The notes beneath the pieces were generated by a model. That model was not told the origin of the DNA. It searched no databases and saw nothing but the letters and a program-made list of their open reading frames with translations. From Forficula auricularia (lineage: Eukaryota > Arthropoda > Insecta > Dermaptera > Forficulidae), in assembly GCA_024734495.1 (NCBI GenBank), contig JALMQS010000066.1, positions 5,113,490 through 5,177,489 of the forward strand: DNA of 64,000 nt, in the 5' to 3' direction. Below, piece after piece: positions 42,342-53,861 of the stretch (position 1 is its first letter; every line of letters starts with the position of its first letter). The position numbers and the translations under genes were made by a program.

Positions 42342-42495
42342 CTCCGAATTGATGTTTGCTGAAGAATTGGAGTGACTCAAATTGAAATAATCTCTTTGAG
42401 TCATAATTCCTGGCGCTTTTAAGCCAAGAACAAATATGAATAGACACGATATATATTTCAAAGCAAATAGAGACATTTCTATTTTATCTGATGTT
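42342..42495 (-). CDS. ABCB6: ABCB6/HMT1 exon 3 (residues 166-217)
   Basis: Too short to show as a long frame. TSDKIEMSLFALKYISCLFI and FVLGLKAPGIMTQRDYF: the last TMD0 helix with the G-L-x-APG landmark, then a polar Ser/Asn linker. Acceptor TTTTTCAG, donor CGGAG|GTACCT, phase 0. Confidence 0.85.
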
Positions 42496-42609
42496 CTGAA
42501 AAATTGAATGAAATATTACAATATTTTATGTTAATTAGATAATATGAATACTATGATGTTTATATTAATTATTTTTTTCAAATGAGGCAATTAAAACCAT
42601 TAGAAAAGT

Positions 42610-43060
42610 TAACAGGTTCTCGTAAGGAGAAAAAAGACACTTAAGAAAAACCCAAAATCTTCTTGTCCTTAGCAATTTTTTTTTATTTAAAACTAGGAGA
42701 CAGTTTAGGCTGACACTTTCACGCCATCATCAGTCTAAAAAGTACAAATGCAATACAAATTAAGATCAAAACAGTCCACTCACCAAAGGAAATGTAGATT
42801 TAATGTTACTAATGTACTATTAAAAAACTGAGAGTGAGTGGACTGTTTTGATCATAATTTGTATTGCAATTATAATGTTTATGTGATTGTGCTTTTTAGA
42901 CTGATGATGGCGTGAAAGTGTTAGCCGAAACTGTCTCCTAGTTTTAAATAAAAAATTTCTAAGGACAAGAAGATTTTGGGTTTTTCTTAAGTGTCTTTTT
43001 TCTCCTTACGAGAACTGTTCACTTTTCTCATGGTTTTAATTGCCTCATTTGAAAACAAAT
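42610..43060. repeat. Palindrome with hammerhead-like motif in each arm
   Basis: Left arm GTTCTCGTAAGGAGAAAAAA-type start; right arm ends CTCCTTACGAGAACTG. Plus-strand copy at 42900-42940: CTGATGA, T, GGC, loop, GCC, GAAACTGTC; the mirror is at 42690-42740. Confidence 0.75.
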
Positions 43061-43682
43061 AATTTTATGTTAAGTTTTACTTTGTTTAGATGGTAAATCA
43101 AATCAAATCTCCTATTAAGAAGGTACCTCAACTACATATTTGAAATCGTTTACAAAAGCAGCTAATATTTATATAGAAAGGCAAGGTTCTATGCAGAAAT
43201 ATTACGAATTACTTGGTACGCCCGGAAGGCAAAGGGTGCCTGCCGTGCGGCCCTATGATTAAATTCATTCAAATAAATTTTTTTTTGTCATTGTGGATAA
43301 AATTATCGGAAATGTGGAGAAAAAATATTTTCAACCATGATTTCTTTTCTGTCTGTGTCTGAATTCCGATACCCATGTTAATTCAAGAAAGAAAAATGTT
43401 AGAAAATTTGTTTTGGAGTTAAAATGTGTGTATTTCAAATGGGGAGAACTGATTAGATTTTGGGCCCTCAAACTTGAGAAGTTATGGTCCCAAAATGCAA
43501 AAAATATTTTTTTGAAATTTTTTTCTGATTAAAAAGAAAGAAAGAAAATTTAGACGTAGAGTTTTATATTTTAATCATTTTTTTTTATATAAAAGAATAA
43601 GCAAATTAATAAGTGTTTTTCAAATTCATTTTATTAAATGATTATTTTGTTTGTTTATTATTTATTTTAAAAACCACTAATA

Positions 43683-43894
43683 CAGTAGAGTCTCACTAAT
43701 CAGGCACTATTAAAAACTAGAGGGTGCCAGATTATTGGAATATTCGAGTTAATGGATTGTATAGAAGAATTGATAATAAATAAAATAAAGTAAATTTCAC
43801 CCGATACGGGTAACAAACGGATACCAAATCCGGAGGGTGCCGGATTATTGGACGTGCCGGTCTATTGAAGTGCCGGATTAGTGAGACTCTACTG
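43683..43894. mobile_element. Pogo/Tigger-type MITE
   Basis: 212 bp, ends CAGTAGAGTCTCACTAATC and its complement, flanked by TA. Internal GTGCCGGATTATTGGA-type repeats. Same superfamily as the Tigger at 19556. Confidence 0.9.
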
Positions 43895-44215
43895 TAGTTT
43901 ATTACAAATGTTTTTATTTATTAAAATTACTAAGTTTATGAATTGGATAGTTCAATTAAAAAACAGTTTTGAATAGTTTATTAGGGAAAGCGTACCGAGC
44001 CTTGAAATTTTTTTTCTCTTTTTCCTACATTTTCGAGATTGAAATTTATCGATTTATTTTATGATTATTGAGACTAATATTTTAATACTATAGACTCATC
44101 TTAATTAGTGCTCTCAATTGTGGAGAGCCTTGAAGCAGGATATATTTCATTAGTAAGGACTAAATAAAACTAATAAGATATTAGGCCTTATCTCAATGGA
44201 TTCTTTAGACATATA

Positions 44216-44700
44216 ATAATAAAACTTGAGTAAGATACGAGGTAGGTTTCACAAAAAAAGAAATAAAACAAAATTGAGTTTTGAATTCGATATATTTCGG
44301 GAGTTAGCCCATCATCAGGAGTCTAAGAAAACTGATTATATATTGGAAAAATAGTTTTACAAGTAACAATTTTTAAAAAAAATTTTTTAACTGTATGTGG
44401 TGAGGGAAAGTAGGGGAAGAGGAGAAGTTGTTCTAAGAATTAATATTTTCTATTGGGATTTGAACTGGCTGAAAGGAATATATACGTGCTATTATAATAA
44501 CGAATGGACAAGTACCTGAGAAGGTACAACTTGAAAGGTACATGAGAGAGTGCAATTACCCTAGTATATTCAATGTGCGAACAATGGAAGGTAATGATGG
44601 GCTAACCCCCGAAATATATCGAATTCAAAACTCAATTTTGTTTTATTTCTTTTTTTGTGAAACCTACCTCGTATCTTACTCAAGTTTTATTATTATATTA
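44216..44700. mobile_element. Foldback MITE, relative of 26281-26525
   Basis: ATAATAATAAAACTTGAGTA with AGATACGAGGTAGG at the left and the complement at the right; arms contain CCATCATCAGGAG / GATGGGCTAACCCCCGAAA. The right copy lacks the CTGATGA part. Confidence 0.8.
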
Positions 44701-45149
44701 AAATGTTTCACCTAGAACCAACACCGAACTCCTTAAAAGTTATTGATTCTTTAGACCTTCATAGATGGAAATGTTTCCTTTCCCTTTATTTTAGATTCTA
44801 AATAGCGTAGCAATAGTTAATTCTAACACACCATTAGCGTTCAAAGTCGCCTCGTAATGTACCTCCCTTTAATTTTGCAACGCATTAATTTGAAATTTAT
44901 GAAAAATTATGAAAATTTAGTGAAGCACTTTTGAAGGAAATTATTTGGATAAAATTAAAGCTTGATTAACAGATGAAAAAAATTGTTAGTAATTTTAAAT
45001 AGTTCCATTTTTAATATTCTTAACAGTATTCGATGTTAATCCTCATAAACTATTTATTGGGTTGGTGCATAATTTTTGAGGCTTTTTTTCGTGACTTTTT
45101 TCTTTAAAATTGGCGTTTTGTTTAATTTTTGTCATAAAAATAATCTTCT

Positions 45150-45500
45150 GTGGGTCAGGTCGGTCGAGTGGATAATGTACAACGTACTTGTCTTCTAATC
45201 AAGCTAGCGCGGGTTCAAGACCGAATCACTATAATCCGTCTAAAGGTACGTTTTCCTCGGTGCGACTATCACGATGATCGTTCAACAATAATCGTGCTAC
45301 GAGGAAAACGTAATGTCGTTCGAAGGAAAACAGCTCCATAAGAAATACAAAGAAATAGTGCTCAACGCACGATCATCGTTGAGCACTATTCTTTGTATTT
45401 CTTAAAAGCTGTTTTCCTTCGAGCGACTGCCGGTAAGTACGTTGCACGATTACTGTTGAACGATCATCGTGAAAGTCGCACCGAGGAAAACGTATCTTAA
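45150..45500. repeat. Palindromic insert with tRNA-like head
   Basis: GGTACGTTTTCCTCGGTGCG and its complement near 45495 bound a palindrome centred near 45365 (GCTCAACGCACGATCATCGTTGAGC). The left side starts with GGTCGGTCGAGTGGATAATG and GGGTTCAAGACCGAATC, A- and B-box-like. The ORF at 45150 is not a gene. Confidence 0.55.
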
Positions 45501-45655
45501 ATCTGATCCTTACATAAATGAGAAAAATAATATATGGCTGTCCAATATGGGCATTGTTCCCGATGACATAAAAAAAATAAAAAAATAATAATCTTCACTT
45601 TTCAGTTAATGAAAATGCGTATCGAAAATCATATCCATATTCCCCATATTATGCT

Positions 45656-46394
45656 CTACCTCTTCGTGAAGGTTGGAATGCAGCACAGGCATTTCGCGAT
45701 CTCATACAAATTTTTGGCCAAGGAACAATCAGCAAAAGCCAAGTTAAAATATGGCACACACCACATTGCATTCTTACAGTGGACACCTTTCGGTATTCCT
45801 TTGGGTGAAACGCAAACCTTCTTTCTTTTAACGTTTTTGAAGAGAAACCAAGCTTCATCCCTAGTGACGAGATTCTTCAAGAAAGGAGTTTGTTCGTTTC
45901 GCTGCAGCAAATTGGTGAAAATTTGGACACGCTCGGTTTTGATGTAGTCGGAGACTTCGTATGGGACCCATCCAGCCAATTTCCATACTTTTCCTAGTTT
46001 TTTGAGACGAAGAACGATAGTCGAATGGGTCCACGTTGAAGTCTTCGGCCAACATTCTGGTGGTCAGGCTTTCATTCTATTCCATGGCTCCCAAAAGTGC
46101 CTGGTCGTCGAAATTTGATGGTCGACCTCTTCCATCTTCATTTGCGAGGTTTGTATCGCCCGATTTGAACTTCTTGAACCATTTTTCAACTTGGCTTTTG
46201 CTGATTGTTCCTTGAGATCGCGAAATTACCGTGCTGCAATCCAACCTTTCTTGAACTAGTAGAACATAATTTATTATAATATGGCGAATATGATATGATT
46301 TCCGATACGCATTTTCATGAACTGAAAAGAGAAGATTATTTTTATGACAAAAATTAATCAAAAAGCCAATGTTTAAAGAAAAAAAAAGTCGCAA
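45656..46394 (-). pseudogene. Mariner transposase fragments
   Basis: Three overlapping frames (46394-46077, 46055-45861, 45979-45656) give DNA-binding and first catalytic parts. Frameshifts separate them near 46077 and 45950. The stretch after GVHCKNAMWCV is not transposase: it is the inverted N-terminal DNA read backwards. Confidence 0.75.
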
Positions 46395-46724
46395 TAATTA
46401 TGCACCAACCCAATCGTATTAGTTTTTAGGTACTTGTGAGTCACGCCCACATTTGTATTTTTAATATATATCTAAATGTAATTCATTATATATTCAAGGA
46501 CGTGCTCAGCTAGGGGCAGGGGGGCAGCTCCCCCCCCCTCCCCCTCTCTAGAAGAAGAAATAGTCTAGAATAGAAGTCTATTATGTTGGCAATCAAAAAA
46601 TAGAACATATAAAAATATTTCCCCTAATTAATATCGGCGTCTTTTTAAAATAATTTATAATATTAAACTTATAAATTACATATTTCTTTCTATTTTATTC
46701 ATTTAAGTAGGTTATAATGAAAGG

Positions 46725-46975
46725 CAGCTATAATTATTTACTTTTATTCAATTTCCGATGTTTCGGAGACTTTTTACTTTTATTCAATTTGTAATATTGT
46801 TGCTATCACTGAAAGGAGAAACAAATGGGAACCGAGTTATACTCAAACATCAATAACTATTCAATACTCTGAAGAAGGAGAGAAAAAAGTCTCCGAAACG
46901 TCGGAATTTGGATAAAAGTAAATAATTTATGGACTGCCTTTCATTATAACTTACTTATTTCGCTGATCAGTCCGT
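46725..46975. repeat. Penelope-like ends with hammerhead-like hairpin
   Basis: 46866-46912: ACT, CTGAAGA, A, GGAGA, loop, TCTCC, GAAAC, GTC, GGA. Bounded by inverted GGTTATAATGAAAGGCAGC and GCCTTTCATTATAACTT. Confidence 0.6.
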
Positions 46976-47014
46976 CATTTTTTTCTTATTATAAAATATA
47001 AAAAAAATACTTAC

Positions 47015-47214
47015 GTCCTAAGATGAAACCACCAATCGTCTTTTCGAAGATTGAAAAAGGCCAAGTTTTCGGTTATTAACAATAAAGACCAAAATATTAA
47101 TAAAGTCAAGCCATGACCCTTTGTTGGTGTTGTGGGCAGTTGGAAATTTCTTTCTAAAATCATTAATACTATTGAAAATGGATACATTCCCATAGAAAAA
47201 ATTACGGAGATCAA
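47015..47214 (-). CDS. ABCB6: ABCB6/HMT1 exon 2 (residues 100-166)
   Basis: Acceptor T-rich CAG, donor GGAC|GTAAGT leaving two bases. LISVIFSMGMYPFSIVLMIL then GLTLLIFWSLLLITENLAFF and KDDWWFHLR: two membrane helices of TMD0, with the ENLA and WWF landmarks of the family. The frame continues into exon 3 with a split Thr codon. Confidence 0.9.
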
Positions 47215-47360
47215 CTGAAAAAAAAAAGAAAGAAAGATGAATATTAACACAAGTTAAAAGTTATTCAAAGAGAGGTGATAGTAGCAGGGTTGAAGACTTC
47301 TTAAAAATAAAGAGTGGGTCTACTCTATTTGTATAAAGTTGTTAGTGTTTGTTTGTATTT

Positions 47361-47880
47361 AAGGTAGTTCTTTCGCGACAATCCACACAAAAAGTTTTAG
47401 CCTGGTAATCACTCTATACATATGAACGGTACTAAAATTTTAGGTTATGTTTTTTAACGTGACTGTACTTTTTACACTACTATATCTTCTTTATGAATGG
47501 ATCGTTTCCAAGATATTGATCTTATATCCCCTCCACTAAAAATAATCGCCCAAATATGTTTGTTTGTTTTTTATTATTATTTTTTATCAAAACTATGTGG
47601 TAAATTATTTCAATTTTTTTTTTAAGTTACTCCGAATATATTATTCTAACAAATATTAATTTTTCATCAAGATGTTGAAAGTCCTTCAATGAAAAAAAAA
47701 TAATGATCATATCCCCACCCTTTCCCTATCTACTCTATGTTAAAAATGTCATTTTTAATTGCAATTATTTCATGTTTGGTTTGATAAATCGTCTTCAAAT
47801 TTTAACAGTTTGTTTATTATGCTTTTAATGACTTATAGTCCAAGTTTCTTGAATTTTTGCATTTGTGAAAGAACTACCAT
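47361..47880. mobile_element. TIR element, GTAGTTCTTTCGCGAC family
   Basis: Ends AAGGTAGTTCTTTCGCGACA and GTGAAAGAACTACC; related to 17352 and 28381 but with a different interior. Confidence 0.65.
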
Positions 47881-49560
47881 AATGTAATCAACAGTTAAAT
47901 GTGGAAACCATCAATAACTATAGAAAAATTAAAACAATCAAGATCGTATATAATTGAGACAGGAGATAAACTTTATAAAAGAAATTCGATTCATAAATTC
48001 ATATTAAAAAATTAAAATAAAGTTTCCTCTAGAGCAGGGGTCGGCAAAGTTTTTTACTATGAAGGCACTTTCCAGAAATGCGAGAGTCCAGCGAGCAGTG
48101 TAAGATCGCGGAGGGAGGGGTAATATTTAAACATGAAAATATTGATGCAATATAAATTTATTAGATAATTTTTAATACATAAATTCAAATTTTAATTGAG
48201 AAAACAATCTCAAAATCATGGCCCCCAGGAGAGAGGGCCCAAGTGCACCCGTGGGGCCCAGGCGTGACATTTTTTTTAAGGGGGTTAGTTAGAAAAAAAA
48301 GTACATAGGGTGACCAATTTTTTCCATTTCATAAAAAACACATACTTATTTCATAATAAGGGGCCTGCTTCAGATTTTGGGTCCCGAGCCCGAAATTTAA
48401 TGTGGGAATTAATAAGTGACATTTTTGCGGGAAATTGGTTTTTCGCTGATATATTCGCTACCCTCTGATTTTACGGTCCATATACCTTCAGTTACGGCCC
48501 ATTTACCTTCAGCTAATTTTACGACTATAGCACTGGCCATCCCAAAGGGGATTTGTATACGTATATTTTTATACTTTTGAGATTTAGAGTTAGTCAAATT
48601 TTCTAGTCTTTTACTTGCATATTCCGCAATAGAATATAGTGTTTACAAATAACTAGAAATAACATTCCCGTGCATAAATTGTTTTCGGCGAGTTATTTAC
48701 ATTTTGTAGTGTTTTTATTTTATTCTTATTTATATTTGGAGGGTCATCAACCTTATATAGGTACAATATGAGAGATGATTTAGTGTTCTAAAAAGAATTT
48801 AAAACTATCTAGAATCGACAAAATGTGTCAGGAAGGACTAAATGGACAAGCAAAACACAACATTTATTACGAGATAGTGCGTATGGACTATTCTCAAATG
48901 ATCAGTTAATTTCCAAATGTAAAAGCGCGCAAAGCTTCTGTAAAATAATTATATGTAATAATCCAAAAAATATTAAATACCAATGATTTTATTTTCTTGC
49001 CCAGTTTTATTTTAAATTTTGAAGGGCTTGCATTTTCTCTGAAAAGTCCTGTATATATGTATATATTATAAATATATATACTCAATAATTATTGTATTAT
49101 ATTAATGTATAAGGCATTTAGCCGTTGAAAATAATAAATAAATAAATAAATAAATATTAAAAGAATTCTTTATATAAAAAATTAATTATGAGAAATTCTC
49201 CCTTTATCAATGAAAAAATCGCTGAAATGTAGTTGATTTATAAAAGAATAATAAAGCAACAACATTTGTCAATTTTTTAATTGATAAAGGGAGAATTTCT
49301 CCGAAACTTTTGGATTATTAATAAACATTTAATGACTGTTTTTATAAGCTGTATCTATTTAATACATTAAACCAACCAATAATTTATTTTAAAATAAATA
49401 AATATAAGATATAAATGAAATCAAGAAGATTATATTTATGATAATTGATAATACATATCTGTGGTGCTTGGGAGAAATCTGATACCTAAAAAATGATTTA
49501 TTTTTTGTACTTGATTATTTAATAATAAATATCATTAAATGATTTTTTTAATTTACTATA

Positions 49561-50334
49561 TCTATATATATAAAATTAAGGTTTTGTATGTACAATGGCC
49601 CAAATCACGCCAAATTTTGGTTGCACACGTTTCAAGCAAAATTCCTGTCTGTCTGTATGTCTGTTTCAGTGGTTTCCGAAAAGTTGCTCACGATTCAGGT
49701 AAAAACGGCTAAAGGGATTATTATGAAATTTCATATTTACATCAGATGTCTTCCAACTTACATTTTTAGCTATATAACGTTTTGATATTTTGACCACAGA
49801 AGGGGTTTGGGGGGGGGGGGTGAGCACAAATCAAAATTATCAAATAACTCCTAAACTATTAACCCTACGGCAAATTTAATGATAAACAAAGTTGTAGGGG
49901 ATGTGATTTCTGACAACTTGGGTGGGGAGGGTGAATGCGAGGGTGGAATGGAGTGGGGATGGGTTAGGGTATGGGGTGGAATGGGGGTGGGGTGAAGGAG
50001 TGAGGCGGAGTAGGGTGGGGTGCAGGGGTGGTGCGGGGTGGAGTCCAGGGGGCGTAGCGGGTGTGTGGTGCGCAGGGTTGAAGGGCACGGGGTGGGGTCC
50101 GGGGTGGATGGGGTTCTGGGGTTCGAGGTGGTGTGGGGGCGGGGGTTGGGCACGGGTGCATGGTGCGGGGGGTGAGGGGTTTCGTGGGTTACGGGTGGAG
50201 TGTTGGGGTGGTGGTGTGGGGGCGGGGGTTTGGCATGGGGCGGGGGTGCTGGGTGGGTTTAGGGGGGGGGGGGTCGTGGGCTGGAGGTCCAGGGGGCGTG
50301 CCCACTGGCTAGCAAGAGGGTCGCCGAAGGCTAG
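49561..50334 (+). mobile_element. Non-autonomous Helitron
   Basis: 5' TCTATATATATAAAATTAAG after A; 3' ends in a shortened hairpin GGGTCGCCGAAGG then CTAG before T. G-rich block 49920-50290 (frames read as Gly/Trp-rich or Pro-rich peptides and are not genes). Confidence 0.75.
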
Positions 50335-50401
50335 TCTAATTATATTTTTAAAAGATCCTATTACAAAAAATCTTTTTAGAGTTATCAACTTTCTTCTAAA
50401 C

Positions 50402-50461
50402 ACTACTATATATACTATATATATATATATATACTATACTATATATATATACTATACTATA

Positions 50462-50505
<44 letters not shown>

Positions 50506-50516
50506 ATATATAAAAT
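50402..50516 (+). repeat. TATC/AT microsatellite
   Basis: ACTATATATA-type run followed by about ten TATC units, ending in the next Helitron's TATATATAAAA start. Confidence 0.9.
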
Positions 50517-50806
50517 AGAAAAGTATGTGGATATGTATGTGGAAACGATCTGATTGGCCAGTGCATAGCCAATGCCAAAGCGTTAAATTATTAGAACGAT
50601 TCTGATTGGTCAGATAGTGATCGTGCTTAGGCAATGTGTTAAATAAATCTTTCCTTATTCTTCCTTATTTTTGAATCAATTTCATTCAGCACATTCTTTC
50701 GATACTTACAGTAAGATTTTAAATTTCAATTATTAAATTGGTATGAACGAGACGCTCCCCGCCAGGGACTAGGTGACGCCGGGCCGAAGGTCGGAGTGTC
50801 AGCTAG
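50501..50806 (+). mobile_element. Short Helitron-like element
   Basis: 5' TCTATATATATAAAATAGAA; GC-rich 3' part GGGCCGAAGGTCGG and CTAG at 50803-50806. Another subfamily (interior AGTATGTGGATATGTATGTG). The 3' base context is not ideal. Confidence 0.6.
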
Positions 50807-51185
50807 ATTATATATATATATAGCTGCAACCGTTCTGTTCGTTCAGTTTTTTCGAATAATGTTTGAGATAGATAAAAAAATGAGTTCACTACAAATAACA
50901 AGAGTTTCAATTAAAGAACTAATTAAAAATTTATGTCATATATTCAAATTATTTTTTATGTTTTTTACACGTTTTCATGGTCATGGTCTTCTGCATATGT
51001 TTATGATATATTTATGAAAAACAATCTCAAAATATTTATTAAAAACTCAAACGTTTTGGGAGAACTTCTCTTTTACGATGGAAATTTTAAAATAAAAATA
51101 ATAGAGGTTGTCCTCTGGTTGATGCAAATAAACTTATACACATAGATAAAAGATATATACATATATACCAAATATACATATCGTC

Positions 51186-51430
51186 GCCTTAGAGAGTAAA
51201 CCTGCTAACTCACAACAAAGAAATTTTACAGGGCAGAGAAAAAACAAAGAAAATTTAATATTGTTGTTATGGAAAGAAACTATTATTCACTTTTTTTCTA
51301 CAATTTAGGATCGTAATTTTAAGTAGCAGTTTTACTTGGACGATGCTGCATCTCTTTTTCTTTCGAAAGGTATTAATATATCATATATGATAAAAAATGG
51401 AGTTAGCAGGTTTACACTCCAAGGCTACTC
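51186..51430. mobile_element. MITE, first of an inverted pair
   Basis: TTAGAGAGTAAACCTGCTAA at the left and TTAGCAGGTTTACACTCCAA at the right. A near-identical copy lies reversed at 51889-52130. Confidence 0.75.
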
Positions 51431-51888
51431 TCAGCAAAACAAATGTTTCCAATTAAAGGAAATTTGAAAAAATAGTTGCTTTAAGAAACGAATTTAAACC
51501 ATTTTTTGGAATTTTAAAGGGAGAATTTCTCCCGAAACTTTTAGATTTTTAATAAACATTGTGAGATTGTTTTTTATAAAAATAGTGTATTTATTAGATG
51601 AAGGAGGAGGTATCAGCTAAAACTGGATGAGCTGGGTTCAATAAAACACCCTGAATAAAACGTTTCGACCTGAATTTATTTGGCAATCTTCAGTTAATTG
51701 AGAATTATACACAAAATGCGGTACACATATGTGATCGAACCAAGCCTTGTCAAAAAGAAAAATTATAGCTTCATGTAAATTTATAACGTTATCATTACAA
51801 TCATTCTGAACCTTTGGGCGCAGGCACATTATAAATTTACATGAAGCTACAATTTTTCTTTTTGACAAGGCTTGGATCAATCACATAT

Positions 51889-52130
51889 CGTCGGCTTAGA
51901 GTGTAAACCTGCTATCTCCATTTTTTATCATATATGACATATTAATACCGTTCGAAAGAAAAAGAGATGCAGCATCGTCCAAGTAAAACTGCTACTTAAA
52001 AATGGTAAGTTGAAGAAAAAAAAATGTGAAAAATAGTTTCTTTCCATAAAAACAATATTAAATATTTTGTTTGTTTTTTCTCTGCCCTGTAAAATTTCCA
52101 TTTTGTGAGTTAGCAGGTTTACACTCTAAG
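51889..52130. mobile_element. MITE, second of an inverted pair
   Basis: TTAGAGTGTAAACCTGCTAT ... GTTAGCAGGTTTACACTCTAA. It shares TGCAGCATCGTCCAAGTAAA with the first copy. Its right end is the insertion target of the hAT element at 52132. Between the copies are hairpins with CTGAAGATTGCC on the minus strand (51665-51705). Confidence 0.75.
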
Positions 52131-52131
52131 G

Positions 52132-52752
52132 CAGGGGTCGGCAACCTGCGGCCCGCCAAAGCACCAATATAATTTTAGGAAAAATCAACAAACTTAGAGC
52201 GTTTTCTTGTGGACATTACAATTTACCTTAATAAATTAAATATAACACTACAAGGCAAAGGAAAGTTAATCAACGAGCTATTTACAGAAATCAAAAGTTT
52301 CCAGCTTAAAATAAAATTGTTTATTTCTCAACTTGAAAAGAATAGTTATTGTCATTTTCCTACTTTGCAATTGTTTTCAACCAAAAACGACATACAGTGT
52401 CCTTCGAATATTTTTATTGAGTCACTAAAAGTACTGGATGATAATTTTCGTCATCGGTTTCAAGATTTTTATGCAAAAGAAATGGCCATATTAATATTTG
52501 AAAATCCTTTAAAATTTGATATTGTAAAACCACAAGAGAATTTACAACTAGAGTTAATTGATTTGCAGTTTGACATTATTGTTATTATAGCATGTCAATA
52601 AAAAATAAATTTTTTCTATATTTATTTTTAATAATATTTATACTCGTATATGATATAAAAGCACTATTTAAGTTACATTTAAATGTGCGGCCCGCATAAA
52701 AAAAATGTATTTTGAAAATGGCCCGCCGTTCGAAAAAGGTTGCCGACCCCTG
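52132..52752 (+). mobile_element. hAT element, deleted, with 8-bp target duplication
   Basis: Ends CAGGGGTCGGCAACCTGC and GGTTGCCGACCCCTG; flanks CTCTAAGG and CTCCAAGG (one difference). Sub-terminal GCGGCCCGC repeats are typical of the GTF2IRD2/ZBED-like hAT group. Confidence 0.85.
52188..52601 (+). pseudogene. hAT transposase internal fragment
   Basis: The open frame reads LVDITIYLNKLNITLQGKGK with INELFTEIKSFQLKIKLFIS, the middle of GTF2IRD2-like hAT transposases (usual form FLVDIT-x-HLN-x-LN-x-x-LQGK). It ends before the C-terminal dimerisation domain and lacks the BED finger and DDE start. Confidence 0.75.
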
Positions 52753-53259
52753 CTCCAAGGCGACGATATGTGTACCGTATTGTGTGTATAACTCGCAATT
52801 AACTGAAGATGGCCAAATAAATTCAGGCCGAAACATTTTATTCAGGGTGTTTTATTGAACCCAGCGCATCCAACTTTGGCTGATGCCTCCTCTTTTATCT
52901 AATACAGTTTCATCACAGCTACGAACTCTAACAACATTCATACAAAGGAGTGTATTTATTTAATAATATGTATATGTTACGGCTAATATGCAAATTTTGA
53001 TAGTTTATAAACTAACCAAACCATTGGCTATTTTGATAGAAAACGCAATTTCCACTAAAATAGCAGCTAGTTTGCAAACTAACCAAGAGTCTTGGCTAAT
53101 TTACTTGAAATTATAGAGAAAACCAAAATACCGGGTTAGTTTATAAACTATCCAATGCAGCCTGGCTAATATGAAAACCATAATTTCTAGTAACAGTTTA
53201 TAAACTAACCAACCAATTTTCTGGCTAATTTACAAATAAAGTTATGTTATGAATATGAA

Positions 53260-53541
53260 ATGTTATTGTTAGTCTTTTTGTTGTCCTGGCCGGGTTTGTT
53301 TTTATATTTCACACGAACAGTAACAAGTATTGTTAATAAAATGAATCACAAAGAAAAATTTAAAGCCTCTTTATTAGATCTTTATTATATGAAAGCAAAT
53401 AATTCCAAACTTTACCATGAAAGTAGCTATACAAGTGTTTTGGAGAGGCTTACACCTTACGTGCCAATGGACCATCAAGTGCACAAAAATCTGATTATTA
53501 TTACAATAAGCATTTTGATTTACAACCGAGTTGATGCATAA
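53260..53541 (+). CDS. Unknown 93-aa ORF inside TIR element
   Basis: MLLLVFLLSWPGLFLYFTRT, then MNHKEKFKASLLDLYYMKAN and SKLYHESSYTSVLERLTPYV, ending NRVDA. From the second Met (53341) it is a hydrophilic helical peptide resembling the N-termini of integrase-like transposases (KEK[FY]K-x-x-LLDLYY pattern), but I cannot assign it. Being enclosed by the inverted repeats, it may be a transposase remnant. Not recognised with confidence. Confidence 0.4.
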   Translation: MLLLVFLLSWPGLFLYFTRTVTSIVNKMNHKEKFKASLLDLYYMKANNSKLYHESSYTSVLERLTPYVPMDHQVHKNLIIITISILIYNRVDA

Positions 53542-53861
53542 TATATTCTTCTAAGTAAAAAATCTAGCAAGATATTAGCTTGCATGGACTATTTGTTTGA
53601 TATTATTATATGAATGAACATTAAGCCTGGTTAGTTTATAAACTAGCCAAAGGTTTGGCTATTTTGTGTTACTAGAAATTATGGTTTTCATATTAGCCAG
53701 GCTGCATTGGATAGTTTATAAACTAACCCGGTATTTTGGTTTTCTCAATAATTTCAAGTAAATTAGCCAAGACTCTTGGTTAGTTTGCAAACTAGCTGTT
53801 ATTTTAGTGGAAATTGCGTTTTCTATCAAAATAGCCAATGGTTTGGTTAGTTTATAAACTT

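Larger units (their letters stand above)
45057..46413 (-). mobile_element. Mariner with duplicated, inverted 5' end
   Basis: Ends TTGGGTTGGTGCATAATTTT and complement (ATTATGCACCAACCCAA). Minus strand: QERLDCSTVISRSQGTISKS, QVEKWFKKFKSGDTNLANED, then NFLEESRH-type and LVTRDEAWFLFKNVKRKKVC (first catalytic Asp in TRDEAWF). The left end (45600-45760, plus strand) repeats the N-terminal region in opposite orientation. The second half of the DDE domain is missing, so the element is a palindromised derivative. Confidence 0.8.
42496..47014 (-). other. ABCB6: ABCB6 intron 2 with MITEs and a mariner
   Basis: Contains 42610-43060 palindrome, 43683-43894 pogo MITE, 44216-44700 foldback, 45057-46413 mariner and 46725-46975 Penelope-like ends. 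43070-43680 and 43900-44210 show nothing recognised. Confidence 0.6.

Noticed and set aside
45609..45947. 112-aa plus-strand ORF
   Set aside because: Antisense of the mariner transposase plus its inverted N-terminal copy.
50402..50516. CRISPR-like regular repetition
   Set aside because: Simple TATC/AT microsatellite without spacers; no CRISPR array anywhere in the window.
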